Shown here: piece after piece, positions 34,722-43,629 of the stretch | Numbering within the stretch: the first letter of the stretch is position 1 | Layout: every line of letters begins with the position of its first letter | Source: Clostridia bacterium | GTDB lineage: Bacteria; Bacillota; Clostridia; Oscillospirales; Acutalibacteraceae | Direction of reading: 5' to 3' | Assembly (NCBI GenBank): GCA_900770165.1 | Contig: CAAGJJ010000045.1 | Coordinates: forward strand, 1-56,848 | DNA length: 56,848 nucleotides | The notes under the pieces: generated by a model | The model's database searches: none | Told to the model about the DNA's origin: nothing | The model's input: only the letters and a program-made list of their open reading frames with translations | Position numbers and translations under genes: made by a program

Positions 34722-34749
34722 ATATTAACATATATACAAATTATGTCAA
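34722..34749 (-). promoter_or_regulatory. Promoter of BceAB module B
   Basis: On the minus strand TTGACA (plus 34744-34749) and TAATAT (plus 34722-34727) are 16 bp apart, upstream of the module B ATPase. Confidence 0.55.
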
Positions 34750-34845
34750 TGTAATTCAGATGTTTTTGTTGTTAATTTACAATATAGAGAGTTGGCGTTA
34801 TATAATACATAACAACGGATTTTTTATTTATAATTAAAATGTATA

Positions 34846-34874
34846 TTGACATATATGACTGTCTATACTATAAT
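34846..34874 (+). promoter_or_regulatory. Promoter of tRNA-Gln
   Basis: TTGACA (34846-34851) and TATAAT (34869-34874) are both perfect consensus with 17-bp spacing, 14 bp before the tRNA. Confidence 0.85.
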
Positions 34875-34888
34875 AATAAAGAATTTAT

Positions 34889-34962
34889 TGCGGAATTGTG
34901 TAAAGGTAGCACAGCAGACTCTGACTCTGTTTGTCTGGGTTCGAATCCTAGTTCCGCAGCCA
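34889..34962 (+). tRNA. tRNA-Gln (anticodon CTG)
   Basis: The 74-nt cloverleaf has acceptor arms TGCGGAA and TTCCGCA, anticodon loop CTCTGAC, T-arm GGGTTCGAATCCTAG and an encoded CCA. The anticodon CTG reads CAG. Confidence 0.95.
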
Positions 34963-35008
34963 AAATGTAGCTTGGTAGATTACCATCTATATAATATTTT
35001 ATATAGAG

Positions 35009-35040
35009 TCTAGCTTCTTAATTGAAGCTAGATTTTATTT
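35009..35040 (+). terminator. Terminator after tRNA-Gln
   Basis: A perfect stem TCTAGCTTC / GAAGCTAGA is followed by TTTTATTT, separating tRNA-Gln from tRNA-Pro transcription. Confidence 0.8.
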
Positions 35041-35058
35041 AATAATTACATATTAATT

Positions 35059-35135
35059 CGAGATGTAGCTCAGTTTGGTGGAGCGCTTCGTTCGGGACGA
35101 AGAGGCCGCAGGTTCGAATCCTGTCATCTCGACCA
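35059..35135 (+). tRNA. tRNA-Pro (anticodon CGG)
   Basis: The 77-nt cloverleaf has acceptor arms CGAGATG and CATCTCG, anticodon stem-loop CTTCGTTCGGGACGAAG with CGG, T-arm AGGTTCGAATCCT and an encoded CCA. Confidence 0.95.
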
Positions 35136-35164
35136 ATAACGAACTTTAAAATAATAATATCCAC

Positions 35165-35191
35165 AAAAGCCTAGTATATCTGGGCTTTTTT
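35165..35191 (+). terminator. Terminator after tRNA-Pro
   Basis: Stem AAAAGCCTAG / CTGGGCTTTTTT, with one mismatch, followed by TATA. Confidence 0.75.
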
Positions 35192-35392
35192 ATATGCAAA
35201 AAAATAATTTTAGGAGTAAGTTTTATAACGTACTTAAAAGTTTTAAAATATAATTTTAAATACTACACTGTTAAGCTATTGGTATAAAGTGATAAAATTA
35301 TTTTGAATTGTTGTATTTATATTTTATAAAAAGCGAATAGATTTTTAGAAACATGTATTATATAATTAATAGGCGAAAGCAAAATATAAAAA

Positions 35393-35474
35393 AAGAAAGG
35401 GAAAATATATGAAAAAAGTAATTTCAATGTTTTTGTCTATGGTTTTAATGGTAACCAGTTTAAACACTTATTGT
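35393..35474 (+). repeat. 82-bp exact direct repeat, copy 1 of 2
   Basis: The ribosome-binding site and signal-peptide coding start of the first M13-like gene (from AAGAAAGGG to CACTTATTGT) recurs base for base at 36928-37009. It marks the endpoint of the tandem duplication. Confidence 0.93.
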
Positions 35475-36947
35475 ACGGCGTATGGGCCTGACTCAAGTGA
35501 GTTGGATGTTAATTCAATTGTAAATGCTGATCTTATTAAAGAATACGGCAGCTATGTTGATGATGACAGTAAAATGAACAGATTTGTGGATGCAGTGGGT
35601 AAAAGAAATATAGAATTATTTAATGAAACAGCTGAAAAAATAGCTAAAGGCGATATTAAATTAGATAAAAATATATCCCCTAATGCTGAGTTGACTGAAG
35701 CTTTTCTAAAAAAAATATATGATAAAGATAATATTGATTATTTTAAGGAAGCGGTAAAAGGAACTTTATCAGATATGAAGAACGACAAAATTACAGAATT
35801 AAGAAAAAAAGGGCTAGAAGGTAAAGAGCTTCAAAATGAAGAGATAAGAATTGGAAAGTTGTTTGACCGTTTGCGTGGATATAATTATTTAACTTTGTGG
35901 TATTTAAAATCTCCGTTGCTAGTAGGTATGGTAAATACAGACATTATAACTTACCTTATTCATACAGATCCAGAATCTAAAGAGATTGTTGAAAAAATTG
36001 ACGAAGTAGAAATGAAAGTAAGAACAGGGATAGAGTTATATATAGATAGTATGGATTTAACTGAAGCAACAAAACAAAGTATGAAGAAATCTTTAAATGA
36101 GGTTGAAGTTTATTATTGCGGGGTAAAAGAAAGTTTTGATCGATTCTTTGAACACATAAATAGAGAAAAATTAATGAAGGATATTAATAGTGATAATGAA
36201 ACATTTTTCTCAAACCTTTCTAACTATATACCAAGCGATGATTACACTAAACCTATAGATGGTCAGGTAACTTCAGTAATATTTGAAAATGAGTTTAGTA
36301 TATATATACCTAATTCTATAGCGCTTCCTAAGAAAAATTGTATTATTTTTTACCCATCTATGTTTTTGTGTAAAGATATTAATAGTAGTAATAGCAATTT
36401 TGATTTAGAATTTTTGATACGTGTATTATTATCTCATGAGTTTGGGCATGTGTGGAACTTCAATTATATAAAAAAAGATCATGAATCTATAGGAGTGGCG
36501 AACCCATGGGATAACAAACAAGAATTTGAAAAATATTTAAAAGAATGGCATCCAGCAGAAGAAGTATGTCCAGAAGATATACAAAAGTTAGAAACATATG
36601 CTCAGAGTATAGTTGATGAGTTTAACAGTGTAAAAACAAATCTGAAAGATGATGAAGGAAAAGAGATAAAAATTGATGGCTTACGTGTTTATGCAGAAGC
36701 AGCTGCAGATAATTTTGCTTTAAATTCTGTGACTGCTCTTGCTGAAAAAGATGAAGATTTGTCAAAAATATTTTTTGCATTTGCAAAGCTTGTTGGCGGA
36801 ACATATAATATACAATATTTTAAATTTGATACATATCCACCGGCTCCATGTAGAGTTAATATAGGATTAAAACTTTGCAAGAATTTTGATGCTAAAATTA
36901 TGAAGGATAATATTTTGTACTGTAAACAAGAAAGGGAAAATATATGA
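35409..36947 (+). CDS. Secreted M13-like (PepO/neprilysin-type) zinc metallopeptidase, short paralogue
   Basis: A 512-residue exported protein with a signal peptide at residues 1 to about 22 (MKKVISMFLSMVLMVTSLNT). The zinc site is HEFGH (343-347), and the third ligand is probably Glu430 in an ExxxD motif (EAAAD, 430-434), the M13 arrangement. Further M13-like marks are an IIFYPSMFL segment before the zinc helix and YPPAPCRVNIGLKLC near the end, matching the family's D-x-H-x-P...R region. It stops soon after that block, without an anchor, and its TGA overlaps the ATG of the paralogue. Predicted to be released from the cell. Substrate unknown. Confidence 0.75.
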   Translation: MKKVISMFLSMVLMVTSLNTYCTAYGPDSSELDVNSIVNADLIKEYGSYVDDDSKMNRFVDAVGKRNIELFNETAEKIAKGDIKLDKNISPNAELTEAFLKKIYDKDNIDYFKEAVKGTLSDMKNDKITELRKKGLEGKELQNEEIRIGKLFDRLRGYNYLTLWYLKSPLLVGMVNTDIITYLIHTDPESKEIVEKIDEVEMKVRTGIELYIDSMDLTEATKQSMKKSLNEVEVYYCGVKESFDRFFEHINREKLMKDINSDNETFFSNLSNYIPSDDYTKPIDGQVTSVIFENEFSIYIPNSIALPKKNCIIFYPSMFLCKDINSSNSNFDLEFLIRVLLSHEFGHVWNFNYIKKDHESIGVANPWDNKQEFEKYLKEWHPAEEVCPEDIQKLETYAQSIVDEFNSVKTNLKDDEGKEIKIDGLRVYAEAAADNFALNSVTALAEKDEDLSKIFFAFAKLVGGTYNIQYFKFDTYPPAPCRVNIGLKLCKNFDAKIMKDNILYCKQERENI

Positions 36948-37009
36948 AAAAAGTAATTTCAATGTTTTTGTCTATGGTTTTAATGGTAACCAGTTTAAAC
37001 ACTTATTGT
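36928..37009 (+). repeat. 82-bp exact direct repeat, copy 2 of 2
   Basis: Identical to 35393-35474. Here the repeat begins inside the last codons of the first peptidase gene and supplies both that gene's stop and the second gene's ribosome-binding site and signal peptide. Confidence 0.93.
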
Positions 37010-38758
37010 GCGGCTGATGAGCATGATTTAAATGAGTCTGATTTTTATTCAATTGTAAATGCTGATTTTATTAAAGAATACGGTAGTTATGTTGGTGATA
37101 ACGATAAAATGAACGATTTTATGAAGATTATGTCCCAAAAAAATAGAAAATTAGTTAATATAACGGTTGAAGAAATAGCTAAAGGCAACATTAAATTAGA
37201 TGAAAATATGTCTAGTACTGCTAATCTAACAGAAGCTTTTCTAAAAAAAATATATGATAAAGATAATATTGATTATTTTAAAAAAGCGTTAAAAAAAGAG
37301 CTGTCAGATTGTAAAATGAGTACTATTAGTTTTTTAAAAGACAAAGAAAATGGGGAGGTAGAGATTAATAAATTTTGCGAAAATTTTTTCAAGGATGAAG
37401 ATGATTATTTAGGATTGTGGTATTTTAAATGCCCATTGATAATGGGCATGGTAAATACAGATATTATGACTTACCTTGTTCATACAGATCCGGAATCTAA
37501 AGAAATTATTGAAAGGATTAAGGGGATAGAAACGAAAGTAAGGACAGGGATAGAGTTATATATAGATAGTATGAATTTAACTGAAGACACGAAACAAAGT
37601 ATGAAAAAAACTTTGAATGAGGTTGAAGTTTATTATTACGGAGTAAATAAAAACTTTGATCGCTACTTTGAAGATATAAATAGAGAAGAATTGCTGAAAA
37701 ACATTAAGAGTGATAATGAAACATTTTTTTCGAGCCTTTATATTTACCTACCAGAGGCTGAATACAATGAAGAAATAGATAGTGCTATAGCTTCAGTGAT
37801 ATTTAATAATGTAAAGATATATGAACCTAATGCTTGCGCATCTTTTGAAAAAAATTATATTGTTTTTTTCCCAACTATGTTTTTATGTAAAGATATTAAT
37901 ATTAGTAATAGCGATTTTAATTTAGAATTTTTGATACGTGTAGTATTATCTCATGAGTTTGGACATGCATGGAATGCCAAATATATAAAAAAACATCATG
38001 AATCTGTAGGAGTGGTGTGCCCACGGGATAACAAACAAGAATTTGAAAAATATTTAAAAGAATGGCATCCAGCAAAAGAAGTATGTTCAGAAGATATGCA
38101 AAAGTTAGAAACATATGCTCAGAGTATAGTTGATGAATTTAACAGTGTTAAAACAAATCTGCAAGATGATGAAGGAAAAGAAATAAAAATTGATGGCTTA
38201 CGTGTTTATAAAGAAGCAGCTGCAGATAATTTTGCTTTAAATTCTGTGATTGCTTTTGCTAAAAAAGAAAATGAAGATTTATCGAAAATGTTTTTTACAT
38301 CTGCAAGATTCTTTTGGGGAACTTATAACATGAAAAGCTTTAAGGGTGATATATATCCGCCAGCTCCATATAGAGTTAATATAGGATTAAAGCTTTGTAA
38401 GAAAAATATGGCAACTAATAAAATAGCTCTAGATTCGACGCCTGTTGTAACTCTACCAGCGAAGCTTGAGAATGGTGAGAATGAATTTTTGAATACTGAA
38501 GGTATGGGAGTAATGGCCAAGAACAGTAGTGCTTTTGAAAAGCAAGCTGAAAATAGTAACGATGGAAACAGTTCAAGTTTAGAAGAAAGCAAAAGCGACA
38601 CAAGTGCCGATAATGATGTGTTAATACCTAAAAATAGTATTAGAGGCTCAAGTATTTTTGATACAGGTGATAACTCTTTATCTTTTGTATTAGGATTAAT
38701 AGTAACATTATCTATGTGTGTTATGATAATTTTAGGTTTAAGAAAAAGAAATAAATAA
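36944..38758 (+). CDS. Surface-anchored M13-like zinc metallopeptidase, long paralogue
   Basis: A 604-residue paralogue of the preceding gene, with an identical signal peptide. HEFGH lies at 337-341, EAAAD at 424-428, and YPPAPYRVNIGLKLC follows. Unlike its neighbour it continues with a Ser/Asn-rich spacer of about 80 residues and a C-terminal sorting-like tail: IFDTGDNS, a hydrophobic stretch, then RKRNK. The tail resembles a sortase signal of the xPxTGD type with Pro missing, so anchoring may be by the membrane helix alone. A strong terminator follows. The M13 call rests on the HExxH/ExxxD spacing and the C-terminal motif. Confidence 0.75.
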   Translation: MKKVISMFLSMVLMVTSLNTYCAADEHDLNESDFYSIVNADFIKEYGSYVGDNDKMNDFMKIMSQKNRKLVNITVEEIAKGNIKLDENMSSTANLTEAFLKKIYDKDNIDYFKKALKKELSDCKMSTISFLKDKENGEVEINKFCENFFKDEDDYLGLWYFKCPLIMGMVNTDIMTYLVHTDPESKEIIERIKGIETKVRTGIELYIDSMNLTEDTKQSMKKTLNEVEVYYYGVNKNFDRYFEDINREELLKNIKSDNETFFSSLYIYLPEAEYNEEIDSAIASVIFNNVKIYEPNACASFEKNYIVFFPTMFLCKDINISNSDFNLEFLIRVVLSHEFGHAWNAKYIKKHHESVGVVCPRDNKQEFEKYLKEWHPAKEVCSEDMQKLETYAQSIVDEFNSVKTNLQDDEGKEIKIDGLRVYKEAAADNFALNSVIAFAKKENEDLSKMFFTSARFFWGTYNMKSFKGDIYPPAPYRVNIGLKLCKKNMATNKIALDSTPVVTLPAKLENGENEFLNTEGMGVMAKNSSAFEKQAENSNDGNSSSLEESKSDTSADNDVLIPKNSIRGSSIFDTGDNSLSFVLGLIVTLSMCVMIILGLRKRNK

Positions 38759-38774
38759 TATGATGTAATAAAGT

Positions 38775-38807
38775 TAACAGCACTGTCTTATAAAGACAGT
38801 GCTGTTA
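38775..38807 (+). terminator. Terminator after the peptidase pair
   Basis: A perfect 15-bp stem TAACAGCACTGTCTT / AAGACAGTGCTGTTA with a 3-nt loop is followed by TTGTTGT. Confidence 0.88.
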
Positions 38808-38925
38808 TTGTTGTATATAGAAAGCCAGGTGATGGTAGCATGATTCAGTAAAGCTTTAATAGAATTGAAATAAATTATCCTTATGTCTAGGTTTTCATAT
38901 TTATATTATTTAATTTTTGAGGGAA

Positions 38926-39537
38926 TTATATTTTATTTTTAGAAAATCTACATCCACAATACGTTTGCCTATATAGGTTGTATTTTTTGGATAATATCAA
39001 AGATCTTTTAAATCCTTCTTTTTTCTTAAAGTCTGCATATAAATATTTTACTTCATATTTTTGAGACAAATATTCTCCGATCTCATTTAACTTTTGAGAG
39101 TTTTTGTGCGGACTGATAGATAAAGTAGTTGTAAAATAATCAAAACCGTTTTGTTTTGCAATTTGCGCGGCTTTATTAAGTCTTAGTTCATAACATTTGA
39201 AACATCGCGTGCCGCCTTCTTTATCGTTTTCATTGCCTTTAATATAATCTAAAAAATCAGATTCATTATATGTAGTGTTAATAATTGATACTTTATTTTT
39301 AACTGGGAAAGTATTTATAAACCATTTTTGTTCTGATAATCTTTTTAAATATTCAGATTCAGGATATATATTAGGATTATAGTATAATACAGTTATTTTA
39401 AAAATAGATGAAAGATATTCAAGAACATATGAACTGCAAGGAGCACAACAACTGTGAAGTAAGAGGGATGGATGTTTATTGGAAGATATTATATCTTCTA
39501 AAATTGCGTCAAGTTTTTTTTGAAAATTTATTTTCAT
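38926..39537 (-). CDS. queH: Epoxyqueuosine reductase QueH
   Basis: About 203 residues with the QueH (former DUF208) signature: LLLHSCCAPCSSYVLEYL with C30, C31 and C34, then YYNPNIYPESEYLKR, TRCFKCYELRL, DYFTTTLSISPHKNSQKLNE and a C-terminal RQTYCGCRFS. The enzyme reduces epoxyqueuosine to queuosine in tRNA using an iron-sulfur cluster and replaces QueG. ATG 39537 is chosen because GGAG lies just upstream within the open frame. It lies 20 bp downstream of the frameshifted lipoprotein gene on the same strand. Confidence 0.92.
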   Translation of the reverse strand: MKINFQKKLDAILEDIISSNKHPSLLLHSCCAPCSSYVLEYLSSIFKITVLYYNPNIYPESEYLKRLSEQKWFINTFPVKNKVSIINTTYNESDFLDYIKGNENDKEGGTRCFKCYELRLNKAAQIAKQNGFDYFTTTLSISPHKNSQKLNEIGEYLSQKYEVKYLYADFKKKEGFKRSLILSKKYNLYRQTYCGCRFSKNKI

Positions 39538-39557
39538 TTTAATCTCCAACTAAAGTA

Positions 39558-41323
39558 TTATTTTTGGCTGTCTATATTAGAAAGCTTAATTTTTGTTTTA
39601 TAATTAACATATATAATAATGGATAGTATAATTATTAAATAAATAGTAGCAATAGATATAATAAATATTGCTCCATGAATATTAATACAATCTGCATTAT
39701 ATTCTATTTCAACATCAGATATATCTATCGATAAAGGTATTTTATCTTTTGTTCCAGAATTATAATCGTCAAGATCAACATTATTAAAATAATTATGAGT
39801 TTTATATGTTAAAGTTGATACATCTGCCTTGCTGTTTTCGTGTATGGTATATGTAAGTGGGATTTTTGAGATATTGCTAGGTAATATTTGGCTTAAGCTA
39901 ATATTATCTTTTAAGTTAGTTCTATTAAGAGCTTTGAATTTATTTTCTTCTAGTGAATAGTTTAAAAAATTGTTGCTATCAAATATTTCTTTTATAGTAT
40001 TATTAAGTTCATTTATATTTCCTGAAGTGGATATATAAACTTTTGAATTGCTTTTTTCTGAAGATACTTTTATATTAGATATGTTCGATAGGTACTCTAA
40101 AGCATAATTTAATGATTCTACATTTTCTTGTGAATAATTAAGTTCAATGTTTCTTGTAAAGCTATTATTACCTTCAATTATTAAGTCTATATCCATTGAA
40201 TTAGGTGGCCAAAATTCTGCTTCAAAAATTTTAATACCTAACATTAAATTGTTACTTGTTAAGGAGAATATATTATCATTATTGTAGAGCTGCAAGGTTC
40301 CCAACTATTATCGCTATATATTGAACCAGATTCAATATTATGGTTCGACTTGTAAATGTAGGTTACAGGAACAGTATCTTTATTTTCTGCTAAATATGAT
40401 GATGTATCGATATGCTCTTCAAAAATTTGTTGTTTTTTAAATATTGATGAGTTATCAGAATCGTTATAATAATCTATTGTTTCATTTGTGCCAGAGTTTA
40501 AAATCATTGAAGTTACTTTTTTAAGTTGTTCTAAATTAATGTTTTTATATACTATTTTAAACTCGTGGAAGTTTTTGTATTCAGACCATCCAAATTCGTG
40601 TGCATAGTTTAAATCTATTCTTGAATTCATATAACTTAAAACAGAATCTCCTAGTTTGCTATATGTAGAATCAGGCATAGTAATAGTTATAGATCTGTTG
40701 TATGTATCGTTAGATAAATTTTCTGTTTCTATGTTTATATTGGTTATAGGATTAAATTCTACATTATTAAAGTTAATTTTTGCACTTGTGTTGTAGAGCG
40801 TTCCGTTAAACATTACGCTTGTGTCTTTACATTTAAAATTAGTTTGAATATTTTTTAAATTATTATCGTTACTTATACCTTTTTGAATAAATGATAAAAT
40901 ATCTGTACTATCAAAATCCTCATACGCTATATTTCCATTAGTAAATATTGTATTTGATTCCGAAAATATAATTGTAGGTGTAAAGTTTATAATGTTGGTT
41001 ACCTTTGAAATATATTCTTGTTTAGAATTAAAATCAATAGTGAAAATATATGATATGTATGAATTATTTGAAACTTTTTTATAAGTTAACCCTTCAGGAC
41101 AGGATTTCTCAATGATTGTATCGAGCTGGTATTCAGAGTCTGAACCCAAAGAAATGACAGCAGGTGAGAAGTTGCAAGTCATAGTGCGTTTGCCAGAGTA
41201 GTAATTATCAATTTGAAGGACAGTATTTATTGTAGTATCTTTTTTACTATTGCATCCATTAAAACTGAAAGCAATAAAGATAATAAATGGTATTATGTAA
41301 AGACTTTTTTTGAAAACTTTCAT
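39558..41323 (-). pseudogene. Membrane-anchored lipoprotein gene split by a frameshift at about 40300
   Basis: Two minus-strand frames make one logical protein. The 5' part (from 41323) starts with a lipoprotein signal peptide (lipobox FNGC) and runs about 350 residues until it stops at 40259. The 3' part opens in the -1 frame at about 40304, has no ribosome-binding site, has an in-frame stop immediately before it, and ends in a TM helix and basic tail. One extra G in the GGG run at 40300-40302 would restore a continuous protein reading DNSWGTLQLYNND. Neither half matches a family I know. ATG 41323 follows TTGGGGGATT. A sequencing error or -1 frameshifting remain possible; no clear slippery heptamer is seen. 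Confidence 0.65.
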
Positions 41324-41387
41324 AGAATCCCCCAACATTTTAAGTTTATAAAAATATATTATATAGAAAATACATTTTTGTAAATAC

Positions 41388-41431
41388 AAAAAAGTAGTTT
41401 CCTTTAAATAATTTTAGGAAACTACTTTTTT
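41388..41431 (-). terminator. Terminator of the UspA-like gene
   Basis: Stem AAAAAAGTAGTTTCCT / AGGAAACTACTTTTTT with a 12-nt loop lies at the stop of the minus-strand gene and just upstream of the lipoprotein start. Confidence 0.85.
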
Positions 41432-41888
41432 ATATATGTTGAAGTTGAGTTTTAAAATTTGGATATTTTATATTTAAACAACCAAGAATAGGATACATAT
41501 TATATATTTTCCCTTCGGGGGAAATCATAGATATAATAACAGATGGTAATAATGTTCTAATAGTATTAGTAAATAAGCTAATATTGTTATTGTTTATACC
41601 TACAATTAACTGTTTAGCATTTATCTGTTTTGCAAAGCTTGCAGCTATAAGTGCAGGATCATCGTTAAAAAATATAGTTAATTCAGCACCTACTTTTTTA
41701 GAAGCACTATATATGTATTCCAGTTCATCGCTATTTACATTATTTCCTTCATTACTTGGTTTAATATAAATAACTTGAAGCGGCAAATTTTTTAAGGTAG
41801 AGAGCTTTTTAGCAGTGGAAATAAGATTATAAGCAGTATTTTTATTTTTTACGCAGACTAAAATTTTACCTCGCTTATTTTTAGCCAA
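41430..41888 (-). CDS. Universal-stress-protein-like (UspA-fold) protein
   Basis: About 152 residues. The order GKILVCVKNKNTAYNLISTA, LPLQVIYIKPS, a helix ending in ASKKVGAELTIFF, and AASFAKQINAKQLIVG is the UspA-type alpha/beta fold, closest in style to the Usp domain of KdpD. The family's glycine-rich nucleotide loop is not obvious, so ATP binding is uncertain. I prefer TTG 41888, which has AAAGGA about 10 bp upstream; the ATG at 41912 lacks a site. It could be a free-standing sensor, but no kdp genes are near. Confidence 0.65.
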   Translation of the reverse strand: MAKNKRGKILVCVKNKNTAYNLISTAKKLSTLKNLPLQVIYIKPSNEGNNVNSDELEYIYSASKKVGAELTIFFNDDPALIAASFAKQINAKQLIVGINNNNISLFTNTIRTLLPSVIISMISPEGKIYNMYPILGCLNIKYPNFKTQLQHI

Positions 41889-42023
41889 GTTTAACCATTC
41901 CTTTCGAAGCATAATTTTAATACCGCAAGTAATTATAAATCTGTTATGTTTCGAAATTACTATTAAATAATGTATAATCTGTAAACAAAAAAATCAAGTA
42001 TTATGTATTGTTAAATACACAAA

Positions 42024-42097
42024 TTAGGCAACAGAATAGAAATGTTACTGTTGCCTAATAAGTGCCCCTTAAACGGATATTTTTCCGAGGGCATTTT
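42024..42097 (-). terminator. Double hairpin terminator after the M23 peptidase gene
   Basis: Two hairpins lie after the stop at 42104. The first in minus-strand order is an imperfect stem (GTGCCC...GGGCAT with inner CGGA...TCCG, 42062-42097). The second is a perfect stem TTAGGCAACAG / CTGTTGCCTAA (42024-42059) with TTTG after it. Confidence 0.65.
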
Positions 42098-42103
42098 ATA
42101 GTT

Positions 42104-42838
42104 TTATTTACTTTTTAATATAGACATAGGGTCTACTAAAGTTCCATCTTTTTTAATTTCGAGGTGAAGGTGAGGTCCATCGTTTATTTCGTACGGTATG
42201 TCATTAATGGAACCAATATCTTGTCCTGCAGTTACCCTGTCATCTTTTTTAACCATAACAGTATCACCTAAGCCAGAATAATAGGATACAAAACCTTGGT
42301 CGTGTTCTATAACTACTGTCATACCTAAAGCGGGGCTGTTAAATATATCTGTAACAATACCGCTATTCATAGATTTAACTATACTTCCTTGTTCAGCCTT
42401 AAAGTCTGTTCCTGAGTGTGTTCTCCAGTCTGAAAAAGTTTTTGAATATACAGGGTTGGTATTGCTGAAATTTTTAATAATTTCATGCCCAGAAGGGAAA
42501 ATTATAAGTTCCTCTTTTTCAGGTTCACTGTTTTGTTCTTCATTTTTAGTTTGGTTGGCATTTGTCTGCTTAACAGCTAAATCTTCCCCTTTAGAAACAC
42601 TTTCATCATTGTTATCTGTAATCTCATTTAATGTATTATTTACTTGTGTATTGCTTTCTGTTATAAAGCTAGATTCACTAGAGACAGGGTCGCTTGGATC
42701 CATATAGCTTTTGATGCTTTTATATGTCGTGAATGATGCTGCACCTATTGCAACTAAACAGATACCAAGTGCAACATAAAATCCTTTGTTTGTATTTTTT
42801 TTACGGCTATTGGAATTTTCAAATCTTATTTTATTCAT
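42104..42838 (-). CDS. Membrane-anchored M23 peptidase, SpoIIQ-like
   Basis: A 244-residue protein: a short basic cytoplasmic N-terminus, TM helix at about 21-42 (YVALGICLVAIGAASFTTY), an acidic Ser/Asn-rich linker, and a LytM/M23 domain at about 125-240. Catalytic zinc motifs are intact: HSGTDF and HLHLEI, with SYYSGLGD between. The single TM plus short linker plus M23 layout is that of SpoIIQ, whose clostridial forms keep the zinc ligands. A general wall endopeptidase is equally possible without neighbouring sporulation genes. ATG behind TTGGAGGTG; divergent from the LexA-like gene. Confidence 0.8.
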   Translation of the reverse strand: MNKIRFENSNSRKKNTNKGFYVALGICLVAIGAASFTTYKSIKSYMDPSDPVSSESSFITESNTQVNNTLNEITDNNDESVSKGEDLAVKQTNANQTKNEEQNSEPEKEELIIFPSGHEIIKNFSNTNPVYSKTFSDWRTHSGTDFKAEQGSIVKSMNSGIVTDIFNSPALGMTVVIEHDQGFVSYYSGLGDTVMVKKDDRVTAGQDIGSINDIPYEINDGPHLHLEIKKDGTLVDPMSILKSK

Positions 42839-42974
42839 CTTTATTGCACCTCCAAATTTATTTTTGCCAAGTTTTTTCCAAATATTCTTATCTGTAATTA
42901 CAAATAAGAAATATCAGTAGTAGATGCAATAATGTTGATTTTTATCTATTTTTATTATAAAATAATAATACTGG

Positions 42975-43004
42975 TTGAAAAATTGTAACAATTATAGATA
43001 TATT
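42975..43004 (+). promoter_or_regulatory. Promoter and putative operator of the LexA-like gene
   Basis: TTGAAA (42975-42980) and TATATT (42999-43004) are 18 bp apart. A perfect 13-bp palindrome AATTGTAACAATT (42981-42993) fills the spacer directly after the -35 box, a position where a bound repressor would block RNA polymerase. Autoregulation by the gene product is inference. Confidence 0.45.
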
Positions 43005-43034
43005 GTTTGATATAAACTTTGATAGGATGATTAT

Positions 43035-43619
43035 ATGTTAAGGCTGAATAATAACCAAGAAAAAATACTAAAATATCTTAGAGAACGTGTGCAAGATGGT
43101 TTACCACCGTCTGTACGTGAAATATGTAATGCAACAGGTATAAAGTCAACTTCTACAGTTCATGCTCATTTAAAAACGTTGGAAAGGGACGGATATATAT
43201 CTAGAGAAGCAGGGCTAAATCGTGCAATACATATTTCTGGCGTTAGAAATCTTCAAATACCAATAGTTACAAGGTTCGATTCATATAGTTTATCATTTTC
43301 GAGTGAAGACATTGAAGGTTATGTATCGTTTACAGAGCCTAATTTATATAAAAAAGATATAATTGCAGTTAGAATTTTTGATGAAAGCATGAAGGAATAT
43401 GCTATTTTGCCTGGGGATGTTATATTTTTATGCAAGACGGAGACTTTTAAATCGGAAGATACTGTAGTTGTTTTGTATAGAAATAAGATACTTGTAAGAA
43501 GAATAAAAGTAGAAGATGATGTTATATGCTTAGTTGCTGGTAATTCAAGATTTTTACCTATATTATTAGAAGATACAAAAATAGTAGGAAAAGCTATAGG
43601 TGTTACTAGATATTATTAA
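43035..43619 (+). CDS. LexA-like repressor lacking self-cleavage residues
   Basis: A 194-residue protein. Residues 8-57 are a clear LexA winged helix (GLPPSVREICNATGIKSTST, then VHAHLKTLERDGYISR). Residues 75-192 are an S24 peptidase-like dimerisation domain, with Ser118 (FDESM) at the catalytic serine position and a typical end (KIVGKAIGVTRYY). The Ala-Gly cleavage bond is replaced by Ser83-Tyr84 (TRFDSY for GRVAAG), and the catalytic lysine of the ATVKRF motif is Arg155 (ILVRRI). RecA-stimulated autocleavage is therefore not expected. ATG behind AGGA. No second LexA is in the window. It could be a constitutive repressor or respond to another signal. Confidence 0.85.
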   Translation: MLRLNNNQEKILKYLRERVQDGLPPSVREICNATGIKSTSTVHAHLKTLERDGYISREAGLNRAIHISGVRNLQIPIVTRFDSYSLSFSSEDIEGYVSFTEPNLYKKDIIAVRIFDESMKEYAILPGDVIFLCKTETFKSEDTVVVLYRNKILVRRIKVEDDVICLVAGNSRFLPILLEDTKIVGKAIGVTRYY

Positions 43620-43629
43620 TTTATCGTTT

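Noticed and set aside
35409..38758. M48 or generic gluzincin identity for the twin peptidases
   Set aside because: HEFGH alone would allow it, but the ExxxD third-ligand motif about 85 residues later and the C-terminal PPAP...RVNIGL block fit M13 better.
38926..39560. preQ1 riboswitch upstream of queH
   Set aside because: Only about 20 bp separate queH from the upstream gene and no preQ1 aptamer pattern is seen.
40259..40304. Programmed -1 frameshift site in the split lipoprotein gene
   Set aside because: No slippery heptamer or strong downstream structure is apparent at TTGGGAAC; kept only as a remote alternative to mutation or error.
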